A DNA stretch of 33,633 nt from Francisella noatunensis subsp. noatunensis (lineage in GTDB: Bacteria; Pseudomonadota; Gammaproteobacteria; Francisellales; Francisellaceae), in assembly GCF_009823375.1 (NCBI RefSeq), contig NZ_WBSX01000004.1, forward strand, positions 1-33,633, read 5' to 3'. The notes under the pieces were generated by a model. That model searched no databases. It saw only the letters and a list, made by a program, of their open reading frames with translations, and had not been told where the DNA came from. Made by a program: the position numbers and the translations under genes. Below are positions 1-8,459 of this stretch, piece after piece. Numbering within the stretch: position 1 is the stretch's first letter; each line of letters begins with the position of its first letter.

Positions 1-163
1 CTATCTCAGCATTATAGTCACTATTTATACTAGTGCGATTAAGTTCCTTTTTTATAGCTCTTTCACTATAGCCAATTTTATTGGCTATTTGAGATGTTTG
101 GTATCCTAATTTAAGTAATTCTTCTATACAATATCTATTTGAAAGAGTTAAGTGCTTTGGCAT
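1..163 (-). CDS. IS transposase, N-terminal fragment (runs off window)
   Basis: Fifty-four residues of an outward-reading transposase are visible, starting MPKHLTLSNRYCIEELLKLG. The segment that follows (about residues 20-43, with GYQTSQIANKIGYSERAIKKEL) has the spacing of a helix-turn-helix, and the whole resembles the N-terminal DNA-binding region of IS30-type transposases. The ATG at 163 is preceded by a good ribosome binding site (AAGGA). The window ends within the gene, so the DDE catalytic domain is not seen and it cannot be told whether the gene is intact. The same protein start is encoded at the right end. Confidence 0.8.
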   Translation of the reverse strand, partial: MPKHLTLSNRYCIEELLKLGYQTSQIANKIGYSERAIKKELNRTSINSDYNAEI

Positions 164-265
164 TTTTTAGTTCCTTATCGTTTATTTTAGTTTCGTCAAA
201 ACCTAATAAACTATATTTGGAACTCTCTTTCAACTATTTAAAACTTTCAGAATACAATCTAGCTT
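1..265 (-). mobile_element. Insertion sequence end, left copy (partial)
   Basis: The first 265 bases are an exact reverse complement of the last 265 bases of the window. The unit holds an outer non-coding leader and the start of a transposase gene reading leftwards off the window. Identity stops abruptly at position 265, which marks the element boundary to within a few bases, since a short AAGCT match could be shared target sequence. The rest of the element lies outside the window, so neither the far terminal repeat nor a target duplication can be seen. The family is probably IS30-like, judging from the transposase N-terminus; no named element is assigned. Confidence 0.85.
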
Positions 266-376
266 TAAAAAATATATTGCTAAAGTTGCTACAACACAAT
301 AAGCTGCCAGTTTAAACCACAATTTACTTCTAAGAATATATATCTGATGTTTTACAAAGTTTATAAATTTTGACAT
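230..376 (-). CDS. Small single-pass membrane ORF, tail fused to IS sequence
   Basis: A 48-residue ORF starts three bases after the stop of the upstream DUF4440 gene, a spacing typical of translational coupling. It begins MSKFINFVKHQIYILRSKLW; a hydrophobic stretch follows (about residues 21-38, FKLAAYCVVATLAIYFLK), suggesting one membrane helix with a basic N-terminal side. The last ten residues and the stop codon lie inside the 265-bp IS unit, so the native C-terminus was probably replaced when the element inserted. I recognise no family. It could be a remnant of a longer membrane protein or a chance ORF; the tight coupling and hydrophobic profile favour a real gene. Confidence 0.45.
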   Translation of the reverse strand: MSKFINFVKHQIYILRSKLWFKLAAYCVVATLAIYFLKLDCILKVLNS

Positions 377-379
377 TAT

Positions 380-739
380 TTAATCTTCCATAATATTTCC
401 TTGATGAAATTTCATTTTCCAATCATTATCTACTTTGATCCAAATAGAACATCTGTGCTGTTTTTGAGAGCTATCTAAATTTATGGTTTTATATGTTACC
501 AATACTATATGCTTATCAAGCTGATCAATCTCAAAGCTATCACTAACTATTTTTATGCCAATTTTAGCTGGTAAAAATATGGAGTCTAAAATATCTTTTT
601 TTGAATAGAAATATCCAGATTTTCCAAACTCTTTAAAGTCATCCGTTAAAATTCTAGACATATATTTATAATCAAAACGAGTTTCATGAGATAGTAAAGA
701 CTCTTCCAAACTAAGAAGCTGCTGAGAAAGAAAAATCAT
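380..739 (-). CDS. DUF4440 / SnoaL-like (NTF2-fold) protein
   Basis: This is a small protein of about 119 residues of the DUF4440 group, which adopt the NTF2/SnoaL-like cone fold. Recognisable features are an N-terminal helix rich in Leu/Glu (QQLLSLEESLL), the LTDDFKEFGKSG segment, VLVTYKT, the SIWIK strand and the closing W-x-M-x-FHQGN. The biochemical function of most of these proteins is unknown. I place the start at the ATG at 739 (MIFLSQQ), not 766, because the longer form would overlap the end of serS by 23 bases and adds nothing conserved. It follows serS immediately and should be part of the gpmI-serS transcript. Confidence 0.8.
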   Translation of the reverse strand: MIFLSQQLLSLEESLLSHETRFDYKYMSRILTDDFKEFGKSGYFYSKKDILDSIFLPAKIGIKIVSDSFEIDQLDKHIVLVTYKTINLDSSQKQHRCSIWIKVDNDWKMKFHQGNIMED

Positions 740-743
740 AGGA

Positions 744-2024
744 CTATTTAATAACAGAAATTCCACCCATATAGTTAATAAGTGCTTCAGGAATCATGAT
801 AGATCCATCTTCTTGTTGGTAATTTTCAATAATAGCTAGTAATGTTCTACCAACTGCTAAACCAGAACCATTTAAAGTATGTACCAATTCAGGTTTTTTC
901 ATACTTGGGTTTTTGTGTCTAGCTTTCATGCGACGTGCTTGGAAGTCTCCACACCAACTACATGATGATATTTCTCTATAAGTATTTTGAGAAGGTATCC
1001 ATACCTCTAGATCATAGGTTTTTTTCGCACTAAAACCCATATCTCCCGTACATAGTTTGACTACTCTGTATGGTAGGTTTAGTTTTTGTAGTACTTTTTC
1101 TGCATGAGATGTTAATAGCTCTAAAGATTCTTCACCTTTATCAGCTATAGTAATATGTACTAGCTCAACTTTCTCAAACTGATGCTGACGAATTAATCCT
1201 TTAGTATCACGTCCATAAGAGCCAGCTTCACTTCTAAAGCATGGTGTGTGTGCTGTGTAGTATCTAGGCAGAGATTCTGTATCTAAGATTTCATCTCTTA
1301 CTAGATTTGTGATAGGTACTTCTGCTGTTGGTATCAGGCTATATTCAAAGTCACCTTCTAATTTAAATAAATCTTCAGAGAATTTAGGTAACTGACCTGT
1401 TCCATACAAACTATCATTATTTACCATATATGGCACATATAATTCTTCATAACCATGCTTTTCTGTATGCATATCTAACATAAATTGTGTCAATGCGCGA
1501 TGAAGCTTAGCAATTTTACTTTTTAGAACTACAAAGCGGCTACCTGTAATTTTTGCTGCAGCTTTGAAGTCAATCATATTAAGTATTTCACCAATATCTG
1601 CATGATCTTTAGCTTGAGCTTCAGGGTGAAATTCACGAGGGGTTCCCCATTTTTTTATCTCGACATTTTCGCTTTCATCCTTACCAACTGGTACATCATC
1701 AGCAGGGAGATTTGGCATAGAAAGAAGAGTATTATTTATACAATCTTGCAGATCTTTCAGCTCTTTTTCGATTACTTTTAGTTCATCGTTGATATCATTA
1801 ACTTTGGCAAAAATATCACTAGCATCTTCACCTTTAGATTTTCTTTTACCTATTTCTTTGGAGATAGTATTACGTTGAGATTGAAGTTCCTGAGTTCTCT
1901 CTTGAAGGTCTTTTCTTTTTGCTTCTTGAGCTTTGAATTCTGCTATATCAAACTGATAACCTCTAGTTGCGAGTTTCTCAGCTACTTCTTCTAAATTATC
2001 TTTAATATATTTAGCATCAAGCAT
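744..2024 (-). CDS. serS: Seryl-tRNA synthetase
   Basis: Class II aminoacyl-tRNA synthetase that charges tRNA-Ser (and tRNA-Sec where present) with serine in the cytoplasm. At 426 residues it is the usual length. The N-terminal arm (about residues 28-100) is charged and heptad-like, as expected for the antiparallel coiled coil that grips the long variable arm of tRNA-Ser. The serine-binding TAE motif is at about 233-235, motif 2 with [14 protein letters not shown] at about 263-276, and motif 3 with GSGLAVGR at about 385-392. The ATG is preceded by AAGGA at good spacing. It lies 14 bases after gpmI and is probably co-transcribed with it. Confidence 0.97.
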   Translation of the reverse strand: MLDAKYIKDNLEEVAEKLATRGYQFDIAEFKAQEAKRKDLQERTQELQSQRNTISKEIGKRKSKGEDASDIFAKVNDINDELKVIEKELKDLQDCINNTLLSMPNLPADDVPVGKDESENVEIKKWGTPREFHPEAQAKDHADIGEILNMIDFKAAAKITGSRFVVLKSKIAKLHRALTQFMLDMHTEKHGYEELYVPYMVNNDSLYGTGQLPKFSEDLFKLEGDFEYSLIPTAEVPITNLVRDEILDTESLPRYYTAHTPCFRSEAGSYGRDTKGLIRQHQFEKVELVHITIADKGEESLELLTSHAEKVLQKLNLPYRVVKLCTGDMGFSAKKTYDLEVWIPSQNTYREISSCSWCGDFQARRMKARHKNPSMKKPELVHTLNGSGLAVGRTLLAIIENYQQEDGSIMIPEALINYMGGISVIK

Positions 2025-2038
2025 TTTGTCTGAAATCC

Positions 2039-3577
2039 TTATTTTTCAAATTTAAATATAGTTTTGCCTGTCATCTCTTGAGGCTGAGCAATATTCATTA
2101 CATTAAGTATAGTTGGAGCAATATCAGATAACTTACCATGCTCTAGAGCTACTTGAGCTTTTTTATGCCCAACATATACAAATGGTACCAGATTGGTAGT
2201 ATGAGCAGTATGAGGCTTTTGTGTTTTAGGGTTGACCATCATATCTGCATTACCATGATCTGCGGTAATAAACATATTACCATCATGTTCAAGTATTGCA
2301 TCTTTCAATCTTGCTAAACATTTATCAAGATATTCAATCGCTTGCATTGCTGCTTCATAGTTGCCAGTATGACCAACCATGTCTGAGTTTGCATAGTTGC
2401 AAAATATACAATCATATTTACCATTATTGATAGCATCAATTAGTTTGTCAGTAACTTCCGAAGCTGACATCTCTGGCTGTAGATCATAAGTGGCAACTTT
2501 TGGAGAAGGAATTAATATTCTATCTTCACCTTCAAATTGATCCTCCTTACCACCATTAAAAAAGAAAGTTACGTGAGGATACTTTTCAGTTTCAGCTATT
2601 CTTAGTTGAGTCTTATGATTTTTCATTAGCACTTCACCAAGAGTGTTCACTGGTTGTTCTGGTGGGAATGCTACATTACATTTAAGTTTTGAATCATACT
2701 CTGTGAGAGTCGTGAAGTTTATGTTTAAATGTCTATCTTTCGAGAAATGATCAAAGTTCTCATCCGTGAAAGCATGAGATATTTCTCTAGCTCTATCAGC
2801 TCTAAAATTCATAAAAATAACACTATCATTATCTTCAACTTTTATCAGTTTTCCATCTTTTTGGATACAGGTTGGAATGACAAATTCATCAGATTGATCA
2901 CGAGCATATGACTCTTCTAGAGCTTCTAATGCCGAATTACAAACAAACTCAGCATCAGCATTTACTATAGCATTGTATGCTTTTTTAACTCTATCCCAAC
3001 GATTATCTCTATCCATTGCATAGTATCTACCACTAACACAAGCAATATAGCCAAGATTAAGTTTTTGTAGCAGATCATCTGTTTTTTTGATTGAGCTTTC
3101 AGCTGAGCGTGGAGGAGTATCTCTACCATCTAAGAAAGCATGTAGATATACTCTTTTGACACCTTTTTGTTTAGCAATTTTTATCATTTCAAAAATATGT
3201 TCTTCGTGAGAGTGAACTCCTCCAGGAGAGAGTAGACCCATTAAGTGAAGATTTGAGTCTTTTTGAATAACATTATCAATAGCATCACAGATGGCTTTGT
3301 TATTACCAAAAGTTTTTTCTTCGATCGCTTTATCAATTTTTGTAAGCTCTTGATAGACCACTCTACCACAACCAATATTTACATGTCCGACCTCAGAGTT
3401 TCCCATTTGACCTCTAGGCAAACCAACTTCTAAGCTAGATGCGCTAATTAATGTTCTAGGAAAGTCTTGCCAGATGCTATCCCAAGTAGGAGTGTTTGCA
3501 TTTTTGATAGCATTAAAGTAATCACTTTCGCTATAGCCCCAACCATCTAAGATTACTAAAAGAGTAGTTTTTTTCAT
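2039..3577 (-). CDS. gpmI: 2,3-bisphosphoglycerate-independent phosphoglycerate mutase
   Basis: Interconverts 3- and 2-phosphoglycerate in glycolysis and gluconeogenesis using a phosphoserine intermediate and two Mn ions; it belongs to the alkaline-phosphatase superfamily. The 512 residues match the family. LVILDGWG carries a metal-binding Asp (about 11), and [17 protein letters not shown] carries the catalytic Ser (about 61). [13 protein letters not shown] and the C-terminal [10 protein letters not shown] supply further substrate and metal ligands. I start the gene at the ATG at 3577, preceded by GAGGA. The longer frame opening at a TTG at 3589 would place that ribosome binding site inside the coding region. 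First gene of the gpmI-serS operon. Confidence 0.97.
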   Translation of the reverse strand: MKKTTLLVILDGWGYSESDYFNAIKNANTPTWDSIWQDFPRTLISASSLEVGLPRGQMGNSEVGHVNIGCGRVVYQELTKIDKAIEEKTFGNNKAICDAIDNVIQKDSNLHLMGLLSPGGVHSHEEHIFEMIKIAKQKGVKRVYLHAFLDGRDTPPRSAESSIKKTDDLLQKLNLGYIACVSGRYYAMDRDNRWDRVKKAYNAIVNADAEFVCNSALEALEESYARDQSDEFVIPTCIQKDGKLIKVEDNDSVIFMNFRADRAREISHAFTDENFDHFSKDRHLNINFTTLTEYDSKLKCNVAFPPEQPVNTLGEVLMKNHKTQLRIAETEKYPHVTFFFNGGKEDQFEGEDRILIPSPKVATYDLQPEMSASEVTDKLIDAINNGKYDCIFCNYANSDMVGHTGNYEAAMQAIEYLDKCLARLKDAILEHDGNMFITADHGNADMMVNPKTQKPHTAHTTNLVPFVYVGHKKAQVALEHGKLSDIAPTILNVMNIAQPQEMTGKTIFKFEK

Positions 3578-3629
3578 ATTTATCCTCAAAAACTTTCAAC
3601 TTTTGAAATTATTTTTAAATACGAGCGTC

Positions 3630-3658
3630 ATTATAACTTTATATTTGTACTTTGTCTG
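3630..3658 (-). promoter_or_regulatory. Probable sigma-70 promoter for gpmI-serS
   Basis: On the minus strand a perfect -10 (TATAAT, 3630-3635) lies 17 bases from CAGACA (3653-3658, four of six matches to the -35 consensus). The predicted start site is near 3623, about 45 bases before the gpmI ATG. The bases just after the -10 (GACGCTCG) are unusually GC-rich for this genome; GC-rich discriminators are typical of growth-rate-controlled promoters, but that link is inference here. Confidence 0.6.
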
Positions 3659-3712
3659 CTTTGATACAAAAAAATGAAATGTTTTTATCTTCTATGTATT
3701 TTTCTAATATTA

Positions 3713-3741
3713 TTTATGTGAAGTTAATTTTCTTATATAAT
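3713..3741 (+). promoter_or_regulatory. Possible promoter for the YdiJ-type dehydrogenase
   Basis: A perfect TATAAT at 3736-3741 lies about 50 bases before the dehydrogenase ATG. The -35 position at 17-base spacing reads TTTATG (3713-3718), a weak match. The 212-base gap between the divergent gpmI and dehydrogenase starts holds nothing else that I can identify. Confidence 0.4.
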
Positions 3742-3789
3742 TTAAGAGAATCTTGTCTGTTTTTTATTAACTAGGGTCATTTTTTATAT

Positions 3790-6700
3790 ATGAAAACAAG
3801 TAAACTGCCAGTCTTAAATAAGACAAATGCTCTAAATGCTTTGATTAATGCTTTTGCTGAGGAGCTAAGAGGAAAAGGATTTGAAGGTGATATACATTCT
3901 GACTATGCTTCGAGAATATCGTCATCAATGGATAATAGTGTATATTTTGTTGTTCCTGAGCTTGTTGTTTTTCCATGTAATAAAAATGATGTAAATAGAA
4001 TCTTTGCATTAGCAAGCAAAAAAGAATATCAAGAGCTTAAATTCTCACCTCGTGGCGGTGGCACAGGTACATCTGGACATTCATTGTGTGCTGGTGTTAT
4101 TGTTGATACCAGTCGATACATGAATAATATTCTAGAGGTGGATTTTGATAATGAATATGTCAAAGTAGAGCCAGGTGTTGTACTTGATCAGTTAAATGAT
4201 ACATTAGCCGACTCAGAATATTTCTTTGCACCGAACTTATCACCAAGTAATAGAGCAACTTTGGGTGGTATGGTAAATACTGATGCATGTGGTAAAGGTT
4301 CTAGAATATATGGGCGTACAAGTGCTCATCTCTTAGAATTAGAGTGTACTCTAGTAAATGGGCAGAAATTATCTACTAAAAAAATTAAGTTAAGTGATCT
4401 TAATGAAAATAAGTTAAATGATATTGAGAAAAATATATACTCAACAGTTGTTGAGCAAATTATAGATAAGTATGAGCTAATCGAGGAGAAGTTTCCTAAA
4501 TTAAGCCGCTATTTGACGGGATATAATCTAGCTAAAACTTATAATAAAAAAGATAATACGGTCAATCTAAGTTATTTAATATCTGGTTCTGAAGGAACAT
4601 TAGCTTTTGTTACTGAGCTGAAACTTAAACTAACTAAAAAACCTAAATTTAAAGCACTGTTTGCAATTTCATATAGTAGTTTTGATGACGCATTGAGAGC
4701 TGCTAGAGATTTATTATCATCTAACCCATCTGCTATAGAGACTATAGATAATAATATTATTGAGATTGCAAAGGGTGATGAGGTTTATCACAAAATAAAG
4801 TATATGCTTGAAAAGGGTAGTAACTCTACAAATGTAGCAGCTGTAAATTTAGTTGAATTTATTGCTGATAGTCAACATGAGTTAGATAATATGACTTCGC
4901 GTCTAGAAAGAAAACTGTTAGAAAAGCAAGCAGTGTTTCATTTCACAGAAAGTCAAACAGATATGGATAGTCTTTGGGAGTTGAGAAAAAAAGGTGTAGG
5001 TCTACTTGGTGCTATGAAAGGAGATCGTAAACCAATACCTTTTATTGAAGATACGACAGTGGCTCCTGAAAAATTAGCAGACTATATCAAAGAGTTAACA
5101 GTATTACTAGATTCTTATGGTGTTAAATACGGAATGTTTGGTCATGTTGATGTAGGCTGTCTGCATGTAAGACCAGCGCTAGATATGTCTTCTGCTGAAG
5201 ATTCTCAAAAAGTCAAACAAATTACCCAAAAAGTTAGTGATCTTGTTAAGAAGTATGGTGGAGTCTTATGTGGTGAGCATGGTCATGGCTATAGAAGTGA
5301 GTATATCAAAGAGTACTTTGGTCAAGAGCTGTATGATTCATTAGGACATATCAAAAAAGTATTTGATCCACATAATCAACTTAATCCTGGTAAGATTACT
5401 GTTCCAACAGGTAGTAAAGATAAGCTTGTAAAAGTAGATGGGCCATTCAGAGGCTATTCAGATGAGCAAGTGCCTAAAGAGATGCGCGAACAATTCTCTG
5501 GAGCATATAACTGCAATGGTAATTCACAATGCCTAAACTATAATTTAGATACTGTAATATGTCCATCAGCCAAAGCTAGTAGAAACTGGTTATACTCACC
5601 AAAAGGTAGGTCAGCAGTATTACGTGAGTGGCTTAATCAGCTCTCAGCAGCAGGGTATTCAACAAAAGATAAAGTTTATAACACTGGTTTTGATAAGTTA
5701 GAAGAATATCCAGATGATTTCTCACATCAAGTATATGACTCACTAGATAAGTGTTTAGGGTGTAAGGCTTGTGTATCTGGATGTCCAATAAAAGTTGATA
5801 TTCCTACGATGAAATCACAATTTTTATATCACTATCATTCTAAATATAAACGTCCTGGCTTGGATTATTTTGTTAAATTTAGTGAATCATTGCTGAGTAT
5901 CAATTTATATATGCCAAAAATATATAATGATATTTTTAATACTCAATTTGTTAGGGCTGGGTTGACTAACTTGGTTGGTTTTGCGGATACTCGAATTATT
6001 AGTTCATTAAATCTAAGATCAGAGCTTAAAAAAAGAGGTGCTCCAGAGTTTAATCTCGAAGAGATGAGAAGTCTGTCTACAGAGCAAAAGAAAAAAACTG
6101 TTTGTATAGTTCAAGATATATTTACATCTTTATATGATACTCATTTAGTTTTGACATTATATGACTTTTTAACGGCTTTAGACTTTAGGGTTTATTTTGC
6201 TCCATTTAAAGTAAATGGTAAGCCATCACATGTCAAAGGTTTCCTTAAGTACTTTAAAAAGCAAGCTATCAAAGCTACTAAGCTATACAACCAAATAGCA
6301 GAAACAAAAGTCGAAATGATTGGTGTCGATCCTGCAATGACTCTTGTTTATAGAGATGAGTACAAAAAGATCTGTGGTGATAAGGTAAGATTCAAAGTTA
6401 AACTAATACAAGAGTGGTTAACAACAAAACTTGATACTTTACCGACCATGCGCAAAATGCTAGATAAAGAGTTTAATTTATTTAATCACTGTACAGAAAA
6501 ATCATTATCTGCTGTTTCGATAGAGCAATGGCAAAAAATATTTAAGCATTTTGGGGTAGAAACTAAAATTGCTAAAGTTGGTTGTTGTGGTATGTCTGGT
6601 AGCTTTGGTCATGAGACTAAGCATATCGATACATCAAAGCATATTTATAATTTGAGCTGGAAAGACAAAATTAAAGAAAGTGGAATTAGGTCTGTAATCG

Positions 6701-6822
6701 CAACAGGATTTTCATGTAGATGTCAAGTAAAGCGTATGGAAGGCCATACAATCAAACACCCTATAGAAATTTTGGAATTAAATAGAAAAAAACAGCATAA
6801 AGTGTTGACACAAAAAATCTAG
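3790..6822 (+). CDS. ydiJ: FAD-linked dehydrogenase / Fe-S oxidoreductase (YdiJ type, probable D-2-hydroxyglutarate dehydrogenase)
   Basis: A 1010-residue fusion of a GlcD-like flavoprotein and a GlpC-like iron-sulfur protein, similar in length and order to E. coli YdiJ. The PCMH-type FAD-binding domain contains SPRGGGTGTSGHS (about 86-98). The FAD-oxidase C-terminal domain contains GMFGHVDVGCLHVRP and GEHGHGYRSEY (from about 495). Next comes CNGNSQC (near 575), then a ferredoxin-type cluster CLGCKACVSGCP (about 655-666), and near the C-terminus GCCGMSGSFGHE (about 931-942), a CCG-type motif. Family members oxidise D-2-hydroxy acids and pass electrons to the respiratory chain; YdiJ itself has been linked to D-2-hydroxyglutarate. 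The substrate cannot be read from sequence. It is transcribed alone, and its last codons contain the -35 box of the following tRNA promoter. Confidence 0.9.
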   Translation: MKTSKLPVLNKTNALNALINAFAEELRGKGFEGDIHSDYASRISSSMDNSVYFVVPELVVFPCNKNDVNRIFALASKKEYQELKFSPRGGGTGTSGHSLCAGVIVDTSRYMNNILEVDFDNEYVKVEPGVVLDQLNDTLADSEYFFAPNLSPSNRATLGGMVNTDACGKGSRIYGRTSAHLLELECTLVNGQKLSTKKIKLSDLNENKLNDIEKNIYSTVVEQIIDKYELIEEKFPKLSRYLTGYNLAKTYNKKDNTVNLSYLISGSEGTLAFVTELKLKLTKKPKFKALFAISYSSFDDALRAARDLLSSNPSAIETIDNNIIEIAKGDEVYHKIKYMLEKGSNSTNVAAVNLVEFIADSQHELDNMTSRLERKLLEKQAVFHFTESQTDMDSLWELRKKGVGLLGAMKGDRKPIPFIEDTTVAPEKLADYIKELTVLLDSYGVKYGMFGHVDVGCLHVRPALDMSSAEDSQKVKQITQKVSDLVKKYGGVLCGEHGHGYRSEYIKEYFGQELYDSLGHIKKVFDPHNQLNPGKITVPTGSKDKLVKVDGPFRGYSDEQVPKEMREQFSGAYNCNGNSQCLNYNLDTVICPSAKASRNWLYSPKGRSAVLREWLNQLSAAGYSTKDKVYNTGFDKLEEYPDDFSHQVYDSLDKCLGCKACVSGCPIKVDIPTMKSQFLYHYHSKYKRPGLDYFVKFSESLLSINLYMPKIYNDIFNTQFVRAGLTNLVGFADTRIISSLNLRSELKKRGAPEFNLEEMRSLSTEQKKKTVCIVQDIFTSLYDTHLVLTLYDFLTALDFRVYFAPFKVNGKPSHVKGFLKYFKKQAIKATKLYNQIAETKVEMIGVDPAMTLVYRDEYKKICGDKVRFKVKLIQEWLTTKLDTLPTMRKMLDKEFNLFNHCTEKSLSAVSIEQWQKIFKHFGVETKIAKVGCCGMSGSFGHETKHIDTSKHIYNLSWKDKIKESGIRSVIATGFSCRCQVKRMEGHTIKHPIEILELNRKKQHKVLTQKI

Positions 6823-6832
6823 TCAGTATAAT
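6805..6832 (+). promoter_or_regulatory. Perfect-consensus sigma-70 promoter for tRNA-Lys
   Basis: TTGACA (6805-6810) and TATAAT (6827-6832) are separated by 16 bases. Both hexamers match consensus exactly. The -35 lies inside the last codons of the upstream dehydrogenase gene (Leu-Thr), and the predicted start site near 6839 is a few bases before the first tRNA. This is the strongest promoter I can see in the window. Confidence 0.85.
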
Positions 6833-6846
6833 AAACAGCATCTTTT

Positions 6847-6922
6847 GGGTAGTTAGCTCAGTCGGTAGAGCAGTTGGCTTTTAACCAATTGGTCACAGGT
6901 TCGAATCCTGTACTACCCACCA
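6847..6922 (+). tRNA. tRNA-Lys(UUU), copy 1
   Basis: A 76-base cloverleaf beginning GGGTAGTTAGCTCAGTCGG. The acceptor stem GGGTAGT pairs with ACTACCC, the CCA is encoded, and the T loop contains GTTCGAATC. The anticodon stem GTTGG/CCAAT encloses the loop CTTTTAA, with anticodon TTT at 6880-6882. It reads AAA and AAG lysine codons, which are abundant in this AT-rich genome. Confidence 0.97.
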
Positions 6923-6973
6923 TTAAATTAATCATTTCAATACAAAATTAAAGAGATTTTATTTTGTAATTAT

Positions 6974-7049
6974 GGGTAGTTAGCTCAGTCGGTAGAGCAG
7001 TTGGCTTTTAACCAATTGGTCACAGGTTCGAATCCTGTACTACCCACCA
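6974..7049 (+). tRNA. tRNA-Lys(UUU), copy 2
   Basis: An exact 76-base duplicate of the preceding tRNA-Lys, 51 bases downstream, with anticodon TTT at 7007-7009 and encoded CCA. The sequences flanking the two copies differ. I see no separate strong promoter in the 51-base spacer, so both are probably processed from one precursor driven by the promoter at 6805-6832. The spacer contains ACAAAAT and ATTTTGT, which could form a weak hairpin. Confidence 0.97.
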
Positions 7050-7129
7050 TATTTATTTTTATAAAAGCATGATCGTTATACATAAACTTATGTTTATTCT
7101 GTTAATTTTGCTTGTTGATAATAATTTTT

Positions 7130-7531
7130 TTAGAAAGAAAACATATATGGAAGAAGTTCTTTAATATTTGTTTCTTTTATATCTGTTTTTCTGATATTTG
7201 ATAATATGATTGGACATTCAAGATCCAAAAGTTCTGACATAACTTGTCGGCAAGCACCACATGGCGAAACTCCTTCTGAAGTGTCTGCAACTACCGCAAG
7301 TTTTTTGATATCTTCTTTACGATAACCTTGGGCGTAAGCGTAGAATAATACTGTTCTTTCAGCACAGTTGCATAGTCCATAAGAAGCATTTTCTACATTA
7401 GCACCTTTTAAAATAGAGCCATCTTTCATTAATAGTGCAGCACCAACATTAAACTTAGAATATGGAGTATAAGCATTCTCAGCTGCTTGTATAGCTGCAT
7501 CAATTAGTTTGTTGTTAATATCATTGCTCAT
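7130..7531 (-). CDS. cdd: Cytidine deaminase
   Basis: Deaminates cytidine and deoxycytidine to uridine and deoxyuridine in pyrimidine salvage. At 133 residues it belongs to the short homotetrameric class. The zinc site is complete: CAE at about 56-58 (zinc Cys plus catalytic Glu) and PCGAC with Cys 91 and Cys 94. FNVGAALL and NVENASYG form the substrate-binding region. It lies 16 bases after the original stop codon of the broken uridine phosphorylase gene and was presumably its operon partner. With that partner lost, uridine made here can still be reused by kinases but not cleaved by this Udp. Confidence 0.96.
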   Translation of the reverse strand: MSNDINNKLIDAAIQAAENAYTPYSKFNVGAALLMKDGSILKGANVENASYGLCNCAERTVLFYAYAQGYRKEDIKKLAVVADTSEGVSPCGACRQVMSELLDLECPIILSNIRKTDIKETNIKELLPYMFSF

Positions 7532-7547
7532 TAGTATTTATTTTTCC

Positions 7548-8347
7548 TTAGTTTTCGAAATTATTTTCAATCGAGTGTTTTATAATTGACATTATATTCT
7601 GCATACCTTCATCATATCTGCTTTTATTGACTGATTCTGAGGTTGTTCTCTTTGCTAGAACTGTACATACAGCTGGCTTGCAAGCCAAAAGTAGCACATA
7701 CTGTAAGCAAAGCAGAAGACTCCATTTCTAGATTAAGAACATTTAATTTTCTCCATTCATCTAGAGATTTTCTAAAATGTTTTCTTACATAACCGCTATA
7801 GCTATCTCTTCTTTCTTGGCCCGGATAAAAAGTATCTGAAGATCCCGTTATTCCACAATGAATATCTATATTTAATGATCTTGCCGAGTTGTATAAAGAA
7901 CTATTTAGCTTAAAGTCAGCAACCGCAGGATACTCTGTTGGAGCATAATGATATGATGTGCCATCTAAACGAACAGATGCAGTGGTTAATATCAAATCAC
8001 CAAAATCAATATTTTCTTGAATAGCGCCGCATGTTCCCACACGTATTAGTCTTTTGATTCCTATCATAGCTAGCTCTTCAATACATATTGCAGTTGAAGG
8101 ACCACCCACCAGTTGATATCACAATAGCATTTCTGTCAGCTATTTTGGCCAAATAAGATGTATATTCTCTATTAGTAGCAAGAAACTTAGCATTTTTATC
8201 TAACATTTTTGCTAAAGGCTCAGACTTTTTAGGATCTCCAGGAAGAATTGCGATTTCTGCACTATCTATCATCTCTTCACTTAACCCTATATGATAAAGC
8301 ACTTCATCTTTTTCTACGCGTTTATTAGCTATATTTATATTACTCAT
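7548..8347 (-). pseudogene. udp: Uridine phosphorylase, inactivated by two frameshifts
   Basis: Three consecutive frames together make a nearly full-length uridine phosphorylase, which splits uridine with phosphate into uracil and ribose-1-phosphate. The first piece runs from the ATG at 8347 through ILPGDPKKSE to VISTG. The second starts in another frame near 8108 with GGPSTAICIEELA and continues through RVGTCGAIQ and LNLEMESSALLTVCATFGLQA. The third starts near 7680 with AVCTVLAKRTTSES and ends at a TAA at 7548-7550, sixteen bases before cdd. The first break fits loss of one GT from a GTGT run (GGTGGGTGG now). The second fits loss of GG from a GCCGGAGCT-like sequence. No full-length protein can be made; the middle piece might be translated from an internal GTG or ATG but lacks the N-terminal phosphate-binding part. 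Confidence 0.93.
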
Positions 8348-8459
8348 AACTTTAAATATTCAGATTTACTCATATTAAACATTCTACTCTTAATAATTTT
8401 AAATAGAATATATTAAGCAATTTTTTTATAATACTTCAAAAAATAAATTTATAAGTATT

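Noticed and set aside
740-766. Longer start for the DUF4440 protein overlapping serS
   Set aside because: It would overlap the end of serS by 23 bases; the ATG at 739 leaves all conserved residues and removes the overlap.
3578-3589. Longer gpmI start at a TTG giving an extra MRIN
   Set aside because: The extension consists of the ribosome binding site (GAGGA) for the ATG at 3577.
7082-7097. ATAAAC/GTTTAT palindrome after the tRNA genes as terminator
   Set aside because: Only six A/T-rich pairs with a four-base loop and no T-run; common by chance in such AT-rich sequence.
7624-8109. Separate 161-residue phosphorylase gene
   Set aside because: It is the middle part of the frameshifted udp; it lacks the N-terminal substrate-binding part, and its own end is a false tail after the second frameshift.
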